A DNA stretch of 17,382 nucleotides from Pseudomonadota bacterium (GTDB taxonomy: Bacteria; Pseudomonadota; Gammaproteobacteria; Burkholderiales; Burkholderiaceae_C), in assembly GCA_023438115.1 (NCBI GenBank), contig JAEZEB010000334.1:1-17382 (forward strand). Reading direction: 5' to 3'. Below the pieces are notes generated by a model. It had not been told where the DNA came from. It ran no database searches and saw only the letters and a list, made by a program, of their open reading frames with translations. Position numbers and translations under genes: made by a program. This document shows positions 1 to 6,444 of this stretch, one piece after another (positions within the stretch are counted from its first letter, which is position 1; the number at the start of each line of letters is the position of its first letter).

Positions 1-1
1 C

Positions 2-820
2 CGCAAGGGCGGCCTGGGCCTCACCCTCCTCGTCGCGGCCCTCGTGGCCGCGGGCGGCTGGTACTGGTGGGACCGCCAGCAGTCGGCCCCGGCCGCGCCG
101 CCGCAGCCCCCGGTGGCCGATGCGCCGCAGCCCGCGCCGGCCGAAACGGTGGTGGACACCTCGCCGAAGTACCCGCTGGAAACGGAGGAAGCCCAGGCCG
201 TCGCGCCCAACGACATCGCGGCAGCCCTGGGCCAATTGCTGGGCCAGGACGCGGTCAACCGCTTGCTGGAACTGGGCGACTTCCCGCGCCGCATGGTCGC
301 CACCGTCGACAACCTGGGACGCGCGCATGCGCCGCCGGCGATCTGGCCGGTGCAACCCACGCCCGGGCGCTTCTCGGTCGAACGCGGCGCGCAGGGCGAG
401 GTGATCGCCGCGGCCAACGCGCAGCGCTATGCACCCTTCGTGCGCCTCGTCTCCAGCGTCGATGCCGCCAAGGCGGCGGCGCTGTACCGCCGCATGTACC
501 CGCTGCTGCAGCAAAGCTACCGCGAGCTCGGTTTCGGCGAGCGTTACTTCAACGACCGCGTCGTCGAAGTGATCGACCTGCTGCTGGCGACGCCGCAGCC
601 TGCCGCCGCGCCCGAGGTGCGGCTGACGGAAGTGAAGGGCCCCATCGCACCGGAGCGTCCCTGGGTGCGCTACGAGTTCGCCGACCCGCGGCTGGAGTCG
701 CTGAGCGCCGGGCAGAAGATGCTGGTGCGCATGGGGCCGGAGAACGCGGCGGCGCTCAAGCGCAAGCTGGCGGAGTTCCGCGCGCAGCTGGTGGCCGGCG
801 GCGCGGGCAATCCGCGCTAG
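2..820 (+). CDS. DUF3014 domain protein, 5' end outside the window
   Basis: The reading frame is already open at base 2 and ends with TAG at 818-820, giving 272 visible residues. The start lies upstream. The GTG at 44 falls inside a hydrophobic stretch rich in Leu, Val and Ala (about visible residues 6-20), so it is unlikely to be the start. That stretch, followed by an aromatic cluster (WYWW) and a Pro/Ala-rich linker, looks like a single N-terminal membrane anchor. The rest matches the DUF3014 family as I know it: motifs such as DFPRRMVATVDNLGR, WPVQPTPGRF, YPLLQQSYRELGFG and VIDLLLATP. No catalytic function is known for the family. It is convergent with the lipoprotein gene and overlaps its last 4 bp. 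I am confident in the family assignment; the role is unknown. Confidence 0.85.
   Translation, partial: RKGGLGLTLLVAALVAAGGWYWWDRQQSAPAAPPQPPVADAPQPAPAETVVDTSPKYPLETEEAQAVAPNDIAAALGQLLGQDAVNRLLELGDFPRRMVATVDNLGRAHAPPAIWPVQPTPGRFSVERGAQGEVIAAANAQRYAPFVRLVSSVDAAKAAALYRRMYPLLQQSYRELGFGERYFNDRVVEVIDLLLATPQPAAAPEVRLTEVKGPIAPERPWVRYEFADPRLESLSAGQKMLVRMGPENAAALKRKLAEFRAQLVAGGAGNPR
801..817. terminator. Hairpin at convergent gene ends (weak)
   Basis: GCGCGG (801-806), a 5-nt loop and CCGCGC (812-817) form a perfect 6-bp stem immediately before the overlapping stop codons of the DUF3014 and lipoprotein genes. There is no T-tract on either side, so an intrinsic terminator is only possible. In DNA this GC-rich such stems also arise by chance. 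Confidence 0.3.
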
Positions 821-1266
821 CCGATCCGCACCGCGCGCGCGTTGGGGCCGCTGCCTTCGACGCGCACGCGGTCGCCCGGGCGCAGGGCCACGTCGGCGGG
901 CTGCGTGACCGTGATCAGGCTCGTGGTGCCATCGAGCTGGATGGTCACGTGCTGTCCCTGGATCTGGTTGCCGCGGTTGCCCATCTGGTTGCCGATCGCC
1001 GCGCCGGACACCACGCCGGCGCCGGTGGCGAGGTCACGCCCGCTGCCACCGCCGATCTGCCGCCCGAGGATCCCGCCGGTGATGGCACCGACCACGGCGC
1101 CGCCGGGCTGGTGCGGACCCTGCAGCAGGACGGGCTCGACTTGCGTGACGCGCCCGAAGCGCATGGCGATCTCGCCGCCCGGCGGGCCGGGGGGCGGCGG
1201 TGCCGCGCAGGCCGTGAACAGGCCTGCCAAGGCGAGGAACAGAAGGGCTTGAAGAGCACGGAGCAT
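817..1266 (-). CDS. Glycine-zipper 2TM / SlyB-like outer-membrane lipoprotein
   Basis: A 149-residue protein. The ATG at 1266 is preceded on its strand by GGAGG at good spacing, so I prefer it to the longer reading from 1332. Residues 1-19 form a lipoprotein signal peptide (MLRAL, then a Leu/Ala-rich core) ending in FTAC, with Cys20 as the lipidation site. After a Pro-rich spacer comes a glycine-zipper region (GGAVVGAITGGILGRQIGGG, about residues 55-74, and a second Gly/Ala-rich block) typical of the SlyB/Rickettsia 17-kDa surface-antigen family. The C-terminal part is a short beta-rich domain ending in a basic RVRVEGSGPNARAVRI segment. Such proteins sit in the outer membrane and are linked to envelope integrity. 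It appears to be a housekeeping gene unrelated to the catabolic cluster, and it is probably transcribed alone. Confidence 0.85.
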   Translation of the reverse strand: MLRALQALLFLALAGLFTACAAPPPPGPPGGEIAMRFGRVTQVEPVLLQGPHQPGGAVVGAITGGILGRQIGGGSGRDLATGAGVVSGAAIGNQMGNRGNQIQGQHVTIQLDGTTSLITVTQPADVALRPGDRVRVEGSGPNARAVRIG

Positions 1267-1345
1267 GGAAAACCTCCATCGGTTGGACCGCTCCATTCTT
1301 CGCGCCAGGCCCTCCTTGCGCCATGCGGCCAAGGTCCCACACGCC

Positions 1346-1359
1346 GGCGCTGCCGCGCC
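1346..1359. terminator. Short hairpin after the last gene of the minus operon (weak)
   Basis: GGCGC (1346-1350), a 4-nt loop and GCGCC (1355-1359) form a 5-bp stem directly beyond the stop codon of the 1360-2100 gene on the minus strand. No T-tract follows. It would be in the right place to end the six-gene operon, but the evidence is thin. The remainder of the 93-bp gap (1267-1359) holds no convincing promoter. Confidence 0.2.
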
Positions 1360-2100
1360 TCAGTGATGCGACAGCAGGGAGCCGAAGCCGGCCACGCGGT
1401 CCTGGATGCCCATGGCGCGCAAGCCGTGCCAGTAGGTGGCCGTATTGATCGCGATGACGGGCTTGCCGAGGAACAGCTCGGCCGCGGCCGCCAGGCGAAC
1501 CATCGACAGGTTGGTGCCCACCTGCACGATCGCGTCCACGTCGTCACCGTCCAGGCGCTGGATGGCCTCGCGGCACATGGCATCGGTGGTGTGCGCGATC
1601 TGCACGGGGCTGGGGCGTTCCAGCGCGATGTCGCGCACCACGGTGAAGCCGCAGTCCCCGAAGAAGCGGCGCACCTGCGCGTTGGCCACCTCGTAATAGG
1701 GCGAGAAGAAGGCGATGCGTTTGGCCTTGTACGTGTTCAGCGCCGCTTCGGCGGCGAAGGAGCCGCACGACACGTCGACGCCGGCGCGCTCGCGGATGAT
1801 CCGCAGGTAGTCCTCGGCGCCGCGGCGCCCGTCCCAGAACGTGGTCGCCGACATGCCCATCACCAGGTACTGCATCTCGCAGGTGCGCAGCAGGTCGATG
1901 GCGCGCAAGGTGTGTTCCTGGATGATGGCGACGAGGCGCAGGAAGTCCTCGTTGGAGTTCACCGCCATCTCGGGGACCTCGATGCGGCTGTAGTGGTTGG
2001 TCACGCCCACCGGCCGCATGGCGTCCAGGTCCGGCTGCACGATGGTGTTGGTGGAGGGGCCCACCACGCCGAACTTGGCGCGGTATCCGAGATGGTCCAT
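1360..2100 (-). CDS. Maleate cis-trans isomerase / arylmalonate decarboxylase-like protein, copy 1
   Basis: A 246-residue protein of the Asp/Glu racemase superfamily (two Rossmann-like halves). Family marks are the N-terminal GVVGPSTNTIVQPDLDAM followed by GVTNHYSRI, the loop MGMSATTFWDG (residues 81-91), and IVQVGTNLS (191-199) followed by PVIAINTATYWHGLRAMG. Aligned by eye with Bordetella arylmalonate decarboxylase, the C-terminal nucleophile Cys188 corresponds to Gly195 here. The N-terminal loop that carries Cys in maleate isomerases also has none. Activity is therefore unlikely to be classical two-cysteine isomerisation. The start ATG at 2100 has AGGAG about 10 nt upstream and lies 17 bp after the lyase gene. 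It is the last gene of the operon and is paralogous to the gene at 5532-6275. It may process a carboxylic acid substrate; the substrate is unknown. Confidence 0.85.
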   Translation of the reverse strand: MDHLGYRAKFGVVGPSTNTIVQPDLDAMRPVGVTNHYSRIEVPEMAVNSNEDFLRLVAIIQEHTLRAIDLLRTCEMQYLVMGMSATTFWDGRRGAEDYLRIIRERAGVDVSCGSFAAEAALNTYKAKRIAFFSPYYEVANAQVRRFFGDCGFTVVRDIALERPSPVQIAHTTDAMCREAIQRLDGDDVDAIVQVGTNLSMVRLAAAAELFLGKPVIAINTATYWHGLRAMGIQDRVAGFGSLLSHH

Positions 2101-2117
2101 GTCGCTGATTCTCCTGC

Positions 2118-3035
2118 TCAGTGGGCTGCGGCCGCGTCGCGTTGGCGGCGCAGCCAGGCGATGGATCGGCCGCCCAGCGGGCGCTGCAGCAGGTCCTGCG
2201 CGAAGTCGACTGCCTCCAGCAGGCCACCGAGGGAAATGCCGGTGGCCAGGCCGCTGCGCTCGGCGAGCAGCACGAGGTCCTCGGTGGCGAGGTTGCCCGC
2301 CGCGCCCGGCGCGAAGGGGCAGCCGCCGATGCCGCCCACGCTGGCGTCGAAGCGGCGGATGCCGGCTTCCAGCGCCGCCCAGGCGTTGGCCACGCCCATG
2401 CCGCGCGTGTCGTGCAGGTGCACGGCCAGCCGCTCCGGCGCGATCGCCTGCGCCACCGCGCCCATGCGCTCCTTCACCATGCCCGGCGAAGCCGCGCCTA
2501 TGGTGTCGGCGATCACGATCTCGTCGGCGCCCGCGCGCGCCATCCGTTCGGACAGGGCCACGACGCGGTCCAGCGGCGTCTCGCCTTCGAACGGGCACTC
2601 GAAGGCCACGGCGACGTAGGCGCGGGTGCGCAGGCCGCGCTCCCGCGCCGCGTGCAGCGTCTGCTCGCTGACGTCGGCCGCCTCGTCCAGGCTCATGTTG
2701 ATGTTCTTGCGGTTCATCGTGTCGGTGGCGGACAGCACCACCGCGATTTCCCGCGCCCCGGCGGCGTGCGCGCGCTCGAGTCCCTTCAGGTTGGGAACCA
2801 GCACCGAGCTGCGCAGCTGCGGCAGGCGCTCCTGCACCTGGGGCAGCAGCTCGCCGGCGTCGGCCATCTGCGGCACGGCGCGGGGCGAGACGAAGCTGGT
2901 GACCTCCACGCTGGCCACGCCCGCTGCCGCCAGTCGCTCCACCAGCGCGAGCTTGTCCGCCGTCGCCACGTGGACGGCCTGGTTCTGCAGGCCGTCGCGC
3001 GGCGCGACATCCGTGATGTGCAGGCGGTCGGTCAT
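2118..3035 (-). CDS. Hydroxymethylglutaryl-CoA lyase family enzyme (DRE-TIM metallolyase)
   Basis: A 305-residue TIM-barrel lyase, usual length for the bacterial family. HMG-CoA lyase cleaves HMG-CoA to acetyl-CoA and acetoacetate; relatives split other 3-hydroxy-acyl-CoA compounds. Visible active-site elements: TDVAPRDGLQNQ with Arg13 and Asp14, Glu44 in SVEVTSFVSP, PNLKG at 81-85, the metal-binding HLHDT (His206, His208), and GGCPFAPGAAGN with the mobile-loop Cys239 and Asn248. All key residues are present, so I expect an active metal-dependent lyase. The ATG overlaps the stop of the CaiB-type gene by 4 bp (ATGA), implying translational coupling. In this operon its substrate is probably the CoA ester made by that transferase rather than a leucine-catabolism intermediate, because the usual partners (isovaleryl-CoA dehydrogenase, methylcrotonyl-CoA carboxylase) are absent from the window. 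Confidence 0.9.
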   Translation of the reverse strand: MTDRLHITDVAPRDGLQNQAVHVATADKLALVERLAAAGVASVEVTSFVSPRAVPQMADAGELLPQVQERLPQLRSSVLVPNLKGLERAHAAGAREIAVVLSATDTMNRKNINMSLDEAADVSEQTLHAARERGLRTRAYVAVAFECPFEGETPLDRVVALSERMARAGADEIVIADTIGAASPGMVKERMGAVAQAIAPERLAVHLHDTRGMGVANAWAALEAGIRRFDASVGGIGGCPFAPGAAGNLATEDLVLLAERSGLATGISLGGLLEAVDFAQDLLQRPLGGRSIAWLRRQRDAAAAH

Positions 3036-4228
3036 CCGATCGCGCCTTCCGTCCGCAGCGCCGCCACGCGCGCTTCGTCGTAGCCGACGACCTCGCGCAG
3101 GATGCGGTCGGTGTCGCGGCCCAGCGTGGGCGGCGCCGTCCATTCGGCGGGCGCCGCCCCGGACAGCTTGACCGGGTTGCCCGGCATGGGCACGGTCTCG
3201 CCGGTGTGCAGCTTGACGTCCTTGACCATCTCGCGCGCGCGCACCTGGCTGTCGCCCAGCGCCTGCGCGAAGTCGTTGACCGGGCCGCAGGGAATGCGGG
3301 CCTCGCGCAGCAGCGCCGCCCATTCCGCGGTGGGGCGCGTGCGGAACTTCTCGCTCACCAGCGCGTCGATGCGGTCCTTGGCGGCATAGCGCACCGGCTG
3401 CTTGCGCAGCTCCGGGTCCATCAGTTCGGGAATGCCGGCGAACTCGGCGAAGCGCTCGAAGAACGGGTCGCCGATGCAGGCCACGATGATGTGCCCGTCC
3501 GCCGTCGGATAGCAGTTGTAGGGCACGTGCACGAAGTGGCCGTTGCCGATGCCCTGGGGGATGTGGCCCGACATCAGGTGCATCGTGGCCATGTAGTTCA
3601 GCATGGAGATCTGCGCGTCCAGCATGGACACGTCCACGTGCTGCCCGCGGCCGGTGCGCTCGCGCTCGGCCAGTGCGGCCAGCACGCCGATCGCCCCGAA
3701 GATGCCGCCGCCGAGGTCGCCGATCGGGATGCCGCTGCGGATGGGGCCGGTCTCCGGCGTGCCGGTGATCGACATGCCGCCGCCCATGGCCTGCACGACC
3801 TGGTCGAAAGCCGGGCGCTGCGTGTCGGGGCCGGTCTCGCCGAAGCCCGTGACGCTGCAGGTGATGATGCGCGGGTTCACTTCGGCCAGGCGCGCGTGGT
3901 CGATTCCCAGGCGGCGCGGGACGCCGACGCTGAAGTTGTCGAAGACCACGTCGGCATGCCGCACGAGGTCGAGGAACACCGCGCGGCCGGCCTCGCTCTT
4001 GAGGTCGATGCAAACGCTGTGCTTGTTGCGGTTCAGCGTGAGGAAGTAGGCCCCCATGCCGTCGCGCGAGTAGTCGGGATCGTTCTCCAGCAGCCGCCGC
4101 GTGCCTTCGCCCGTGCCGGGCGGCTCCACCTTGATGGTGCGCGCGCCGAGGTCGGCCAGCAGCATCGTGCCGTAAGGGCCCGAAAGCATGTGGGTGAGGT
4201 CGAGGACGGTGATGTGTTCCAGTGCCAT
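3032..4228 (-). CDS. CaiB/BaiF-type (class III) CoA transferase
   Basis: A 398-residue protein, normal for family III CoA transferases such as formyl-CoA:oxalate transferase. Start motif LDLTHMLSGPYGTMLLADLGA is typical of the nucleotide-binding N-terminus. KVEPPGTGEGTR, LNRNKHSVCIDLK and VTGFGETGP are further family blocks. The catalytic aspartate is Asp171 in SGIPIGDLGGG, two residues from its position in formyl-CoA transferase. The family moves CoA between carboxylates through an aspartyl-CoA thioester mechanism. The gene ends inside the start codon of the lyase gene, so the two products probably act in sequence: activation of a hydroxy- or branched dicarboxylate, then C-C cleavage. The ATG at 4228 lies 22 bp after the upstream gene, with only a weak ribosome site visible. 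The donor and acceptor cannot be told from sequence. Confidence 0.9.
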   Translation of the reverse strand: MALEHITVLDLTHMLSGPYGTMLLADLGARTIKVEPPGTGEGTRRLLENDPDYSRDGMGAYFLTLNRNKHSVCIDLKSEAGRAVFLDLVRHADVVFDNFSVGVPRRLGIDHARLAEVNPRIITCSVTGFGETGPDTQRPAFDQVVQAMGGGMSITGTPETGPIRSGIPIGDLGGGIFGAIGVLAALAERERTGRGQHVDVSMLDAQISMLNYMATMHLMSGHIPQGIGNGHFVHVPYNCYPTADGHIIVACIGDPFFERFAEFAGIPELMDPELRKQPVRYAAKDRIDALVSEKFRTRPTAEWAALLREARIPCGPVNDFAQALGDSQVRAREMVKDVKLHTGETVPMPGNPVKLSGAAPAEWTAPPTLGRDTDRILREVVGYDEARVAALRTEGAIG

Positions 4229-4250
4229 GGGGAATGCAGGTCGGTGCCGT

Positions 4251-4877
4251 TCAGGCGAGTTCGGTGCGCAGCTGCGCCAGCGTCCGGACGTCGGCGTACT
4301 TCGCGTTCAGGTCGAACAGGTTGGCTTCGTGCGGGCTGGGGTGGCGGTCGCCGCAGGCATCGCCCACCACGACCGGGATGAATCCGTTCTGGATCGCGTC
4401 GACGGCGCTGGCGCGCACGCAGCCGCTGGTGCTCATGCCCGCGATCAGCAGGCAGTCGACGCCTTGCGCGCGCAGGGTGCTGGCCAGCGAGGTGCCGAAG
4501 AACGCGCTGGCGTACTGCTTGGTGATCACCGGCTCGCCCTCGCGCGGCACGAGCGCCGGCACGTAATCGCCCAGCGGGTTGCCGCTGCAGAACGCACGCA
4601 GCGCGGGCAGCTTGCGGAAGAAATACCCGCCGTCCAGGCCGTCGGGGCGGTACTCGACGCGCGTGTGGCAGACCAGCATGCCGCGGCCGCGGGCCCAGGA
4701 CAGCAGCTCCAGGGCGCGGTCCGCCACCTCGGGGCAGTTGGCGAACAGCGGCGAATCGGGCACGAAGTAGGCCTGCGCGAAGTCGACCATCACCAGCGCC
4801 TGGCGGTTGCCGTAGCCCAGTGCCGCACCGAAGGCGCCACGGCCGTAGTTCGCCTGCAGCGATTCAGGTTTCTCCAT
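4251..4877 (-). CDS. Isochorismatase-family cysteine amidohydrolase (maleamate / carbamoylsarcosine hydrolase-like)
   Basis: A 208-residue cysteine hydrolase. The family triad is complete: Asp32 in ALVMVDFAQAY, Lys120 in PVITKQYASAFFGT and Cys153 in GMSTSGCVRASAVDA, the last two flanked by the conserved cis-peptide region. The size and overall motif pattern resemble N-carbamoylsarcosine amidohydrolase and the nicotinate-pathway maleamate amidohydrolase NicF, rather than true isochorismatases. Such enzymes hydrolyse an amide to an acid plus ammonia. It sits in an operon with two maleate-isomerase-like genes, which recalls the NicF/NicE pairing, so a half-amide of a dicarboxylic acid is a reasonable guess. 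The start overlaps the GntR gene by 14 bp. A GGGAG element about 10 nt upstream supports the ATG at 4877. Confidence 0.88.
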   Translation of the reverse strand: MEKPESLQANYGRGAFGAALGYGNRQALVMVDFAQAYFVPDSPLFANCPEVADRALELLSWARGRGMLVCHTRVEYRPDGLDGGYFFRKLPALRAFCSGNPLGDYVPALVPREGEPVITKQYASAFFGTSLASTLRAQGVDCLLIAGMSTSGCVRASAVDAIQNGFIPVVVGDACGDRHPSPHEANLFDLNAKYADVRTLAQLRTELA

Positions 4878-5517
4878 GCGTTCTTTCTCCCAGCAAGGTC
4901 TGCTTGGCCGAGTGGATGTGGCTGCTCATCACGCTCTTGGCCCAGGCGCTGTCGTGCGCGGCCAGGGCGTCGAGCAGCTCGCGGTGGTGGTTGAAGCTGC
5001 GCGCGAGCTGCCGCGTCGTGTAGCGGCGGAAGGTCTGCTGCACGATGGGCACCTCGATGGCGCTCGCCAGCATGGACACCAGGCGCTCGTTGCGGCTCGC
5101 TTCGGCCAGGATGCGGTGGAACTCGCGATTGAGACGGCCGATGCGGGCCGTGTTCTCCACCGAGATGTCCGCGCCGCCGGATTCGATCTCGTCCTGGATG
5201 CGCTCCAGCTCGGCGAGCTCCCCGGCGGTGATGCGCGTGGCGGCATAGCCGGCGATCTCGCTTTCGATGAACACGCGCAGCTCGAAGATCTGCCGCATCT
5301 CCTCGATGGTCCACTCGCGCACGACGGTGCCGCTGTTGGGCTTGAAGCGGGCGAAGCCGTCCGCGACCAGCTGGCGCATCGCCTCGCGCACCGGGGTGCG
5401 CGAGGTCTTGAATTCGGCGGCGACCTGCTGCTCCGTGATCCGCCCTCCCGGCGGATAGCGGCCCTCGATGATCTGTTCCTTGATCGCGCCGTAGATGCGG
5501 CCGGCAACGGTTTCCAT
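4864..5517 (-). CDS. GntR-family transcriptional regulator, FCD (FadR) subfamily
   Basis: A 217-residue regulator. Residues 1-70 form the winged helix: GRIYGAIKEQIIEGRYPPGG, then ITEQQVAAEFKTSRTPVREAMRQL, the canonical GntR recognition region, and the wing NSGTVV. Residues 75-210 form the all-helical FCD sensor domain. Its likely metal site is visible as Asn130-x3-His134, His178 and His200; many family members have Asp at the first position. FCD proteins usually bind small carboxylates and repress catabolic genes until the ligand appears. It is encoded inside the operon it probably controls, 14 bp after the first gene, and overlaps the next gene. Two TTGT-NN-ACAA palindromes in the divergent promoter region (6303-6314, 6377-6388) fit the operator type of this subfamily, suggesting autoregulation plus control of the transporter operon. 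Confidence 0.92.
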   Translation of the reverse strand: METVAGRIYGAIKEQIIEGRYPPGGRITEQQVAAEFKTSRTPVREAMRQLVADGFARFKPNSGTVVREWTIEEMRQIFELRVFIESEIAGYAATRITAGELAELERIQDEIESGGADISVENTARIGRLNREFHRILAEASRNERLVSMLASAIEVPIVQQTFRRYTTRQLARSFNHHRELLDALAAHDSAWAKSVMSSHIHSAKQTLLGERTHGET

Positions 5518-5531
5518 GGGGATGCGGGAGC

Positions 5532-6275
5532 TCAGTGCTTTTCCAGCAGCGCGCCGAAGCCGCTCACGCGGTCGGTGATGCCGGATTCGCGCAGGGCGTG
5601 CCAGTAGATGGCCGTGTTGATCGCGACGACCGGGCGCTTGAGCCAGATCTCCGCGCTGGCGGCCAGGCGCGCCATCGCCAGGTTGGTCCCGACCTGGATG
5701 ATGCCGTCGATGTCGTCGCCGTCCACCTCGATCAGGGCGTCGCGCAGTTCGGTTTCGCTCACGTGCGCGATGCGCACCGGGCTCTCGCACTTCAGCCCCT
5801 TGATGCGGCGCACCTCGAAGCCGGACTCCTCGAAGAAGCGGACCACGTTGCGATCGCCGACGGGCTGATACGGCGTGATCACGCCGAGGCGCCGGATGCC
5901 CAGGGCGGCGAAGGCGGCGGCGCAGGCTTCGGAGCCCATGGAGACGGGCAGGCCGGTGCGCTCGTGCAGCTGCTTCTTGAGTTCGCGGCTGGCCTTCAGC
6001 CCGTCCCAGAAGGTCTCGGCGGAGATGCCCAGCACCAGGCGGTCCGGCTCGCAGGACATCACCGAGTCGACGGCCTCGTCCTGCGCGGCGGCGATCAGGG
6101 TGATCAGGCGTTGGAAGTCGGCGTCGTCGTTCAGCGGGATGTTGGGGATGCGGATGCGGCTGATGTGGTTGGTCACCCCGGCGGGTCGCATCGCGTCGAA
6201 TTCCGGCTGCACGCTGGTGTTGGTCGAGGGAACGAGGACGGCGAATTTCTGCCGCCAGCCGAGGGAATCGCCCAA
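5532..6275 (-). CDS. Maleate cis-trans isomerase / arylmalonate decarboxylase-like protein, copy 2 (TTG start)
   Basis: A 247-residue paralogue of the 1360-2100 product, same superfamily and similar layout: AVLVPSTNTSVQPEFDAM, GVTNHISRI, LVLGISAETFWDG, IIQVGTNLAMARLAASAE and PVVAINTAIYWHALRESG. It also lacks Cys at both nucleophile positions (Gly196 at the position of the C-terminal cysteine). I place the start at TTG (6275) because GGAGG lies 6 nt upstream and no ATG or GTG gives a better fit. A start further upstream would run the coding region through the operators. It is the first gene of the minus operon, followed after 14 bp by the GntR gene. Two divergent copies in one operon could be separate steps on similar substrates or a heteromeric enzyme; sequence alone cannot decide. 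Confidence 0.85.
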   Translation of the reverse strand: MGDSLGWRQKFAVLVPSTNTSVQPEFDAMRPAGVTNHISRIRIPNIPLNDDADFQRLITLIAAAQDEAVDSVMSCEPDRLVLGISAETFWDGLKASRELKKQLHERTGLPVSMGSEACAAAFAALGIRRLGVITPYQPVGDRNVVRFFEESGFEVRRIKGLKCESPVRIAHVSETELRDALIEVDGDDIDGIIQVGTNLAMARLAASAEIWLKRPVVAINTAIYWHALRESGITDRVSGFGALLEKH

Positions 6276-6281
6276 GAGGAG

Positions 6282-6286
6282 CCTCC
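6282..6286 (-). promoter_or_regulatory. Shine-Dalgarno site supporting a TTG start
   Basis: On the minus strand GGAGG (complement of CCTCC at 6282-6286) sits 6 nt before TTG at 6275-6273. It is the clearest ribosome site near the 5' end of the first gene of the minus operon and decides the start. Confidence 0.65.
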
Positions 6287-6302
6287 GTGGTTGTGCGGGG
6301 CT

Positions 6303-6314
6303 ATTGTACACAAT
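6303..6314. promoter_or_regulatory. Putative GntR/FCD operator 1, overlapping the minus-strand -10
   Basis: ATTGTACACAAT has the arms ATTGT and ACAAT around an AC spacer, i.e. TTGT-NN-ACAA, the operator style of FCD-type GntR regulators. Read on the minus strand it contains TACAAT (6308-6303), a 5/6 match to a sigma-70 -10 box, placed about 28 nt ahead of the TTG start at 6275. No good -35 is visible. A regulator bound here would cover the promoter of the minus operon. The cognate regulator is probably the GntR gene at 4864-5517. Confidence 0.65.
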
Positions 6315-6334
6315 GGGGTCCGCGGGAAATCGTC

Positions 6335-6349
6335 TTCCCTGTGAGGGAA
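6335..6349. repeat. Short inverted repeat midway between the two operators
   Basis: TTCCCT (6335-6340), GTG, AGGGAA (6344-6349): a perfect 6-bp inverted repeat with a 3-nt spacer. Its centre (6342) is within a few bases of the midpoint of the two GntR-type palindromes. It could be a binding site for another protein or chance; I assign no function. Confidence 0.4.
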
Positions 6350-6376
6350 AGTACTGAAGGCAAAAATTCGGCTCGA

Positions 6377-6388
6377 ATTGTCGACAAT
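6377..6388. promoter_or_regulatory. Putative GntR/FCD operator 2, overlapping the plus-strand -35
   Basis: ATTGTCGACAAT is a perfect 12-bp palindrome of the form TTGT-NN-ACAA, matching operator 1 in both arms. It overlaps the -35 hexamer of the candidate plus-strand promoter (6381-6386), a repressor position. The two palindrome centres are 74 bp apart, close to seven helical turns, so the same protein could bind both on one DNA face. Confidence 0.7.
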
Positions 6389-6409
6389 GACCCGATTGAC
6401 TGCTACGCT
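6381..6409 (+). promoter_or_regulatory. Candidate sigma-70 promoter for the cupin-to-EamA operon
   Basis: TCGACA (6381-6386, 5/6 to TTGACA), a 17-bp spacer, then TACGCT (6404-6409) preceded by TGC as an extended -10. The -10 itself is poor (3/6), so the TG extension matters. Transcription would begin near 6416, leaving a leader of about 29 nt before the ATG at 6445. An alternative TTGACT (6395-6400) has no good -10 downstream. Confidence 0.45.
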
Positions 6410-6444
6410 GCAACTCCCTGATCCCATTGCATGACGACATCACG

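Noticed and set aside
67..2619. Very long plus-strand open frame (850 codons)
   Set aside because: It runs out of frame through the DUF3014 gene and antisense to the lipoprotein, maleate-isomerase-like and lyase genes. Its translation is Arg/Gly/Ala/His-rich with no family motif; it is a high-GC shadow.
2118..4013. Possible long fusion extending the lyase upstream
   Set aside because: The extra N-terminal residues come from the CoA transferase gene read out of frame. The lyase starts at 3035 with a family-type N-terminus and a 4-bp overlap.
1360..6275. Nicotinate-degradation (nic) cluster
   Set aside because: The amidohydrolase and isomerase-like pair recalls NicF/NicE, but hydroxylase, 2,5-dihydroxypyridine dioxygenase and deformylase genes are absent and the isomerase cysteines are missing.
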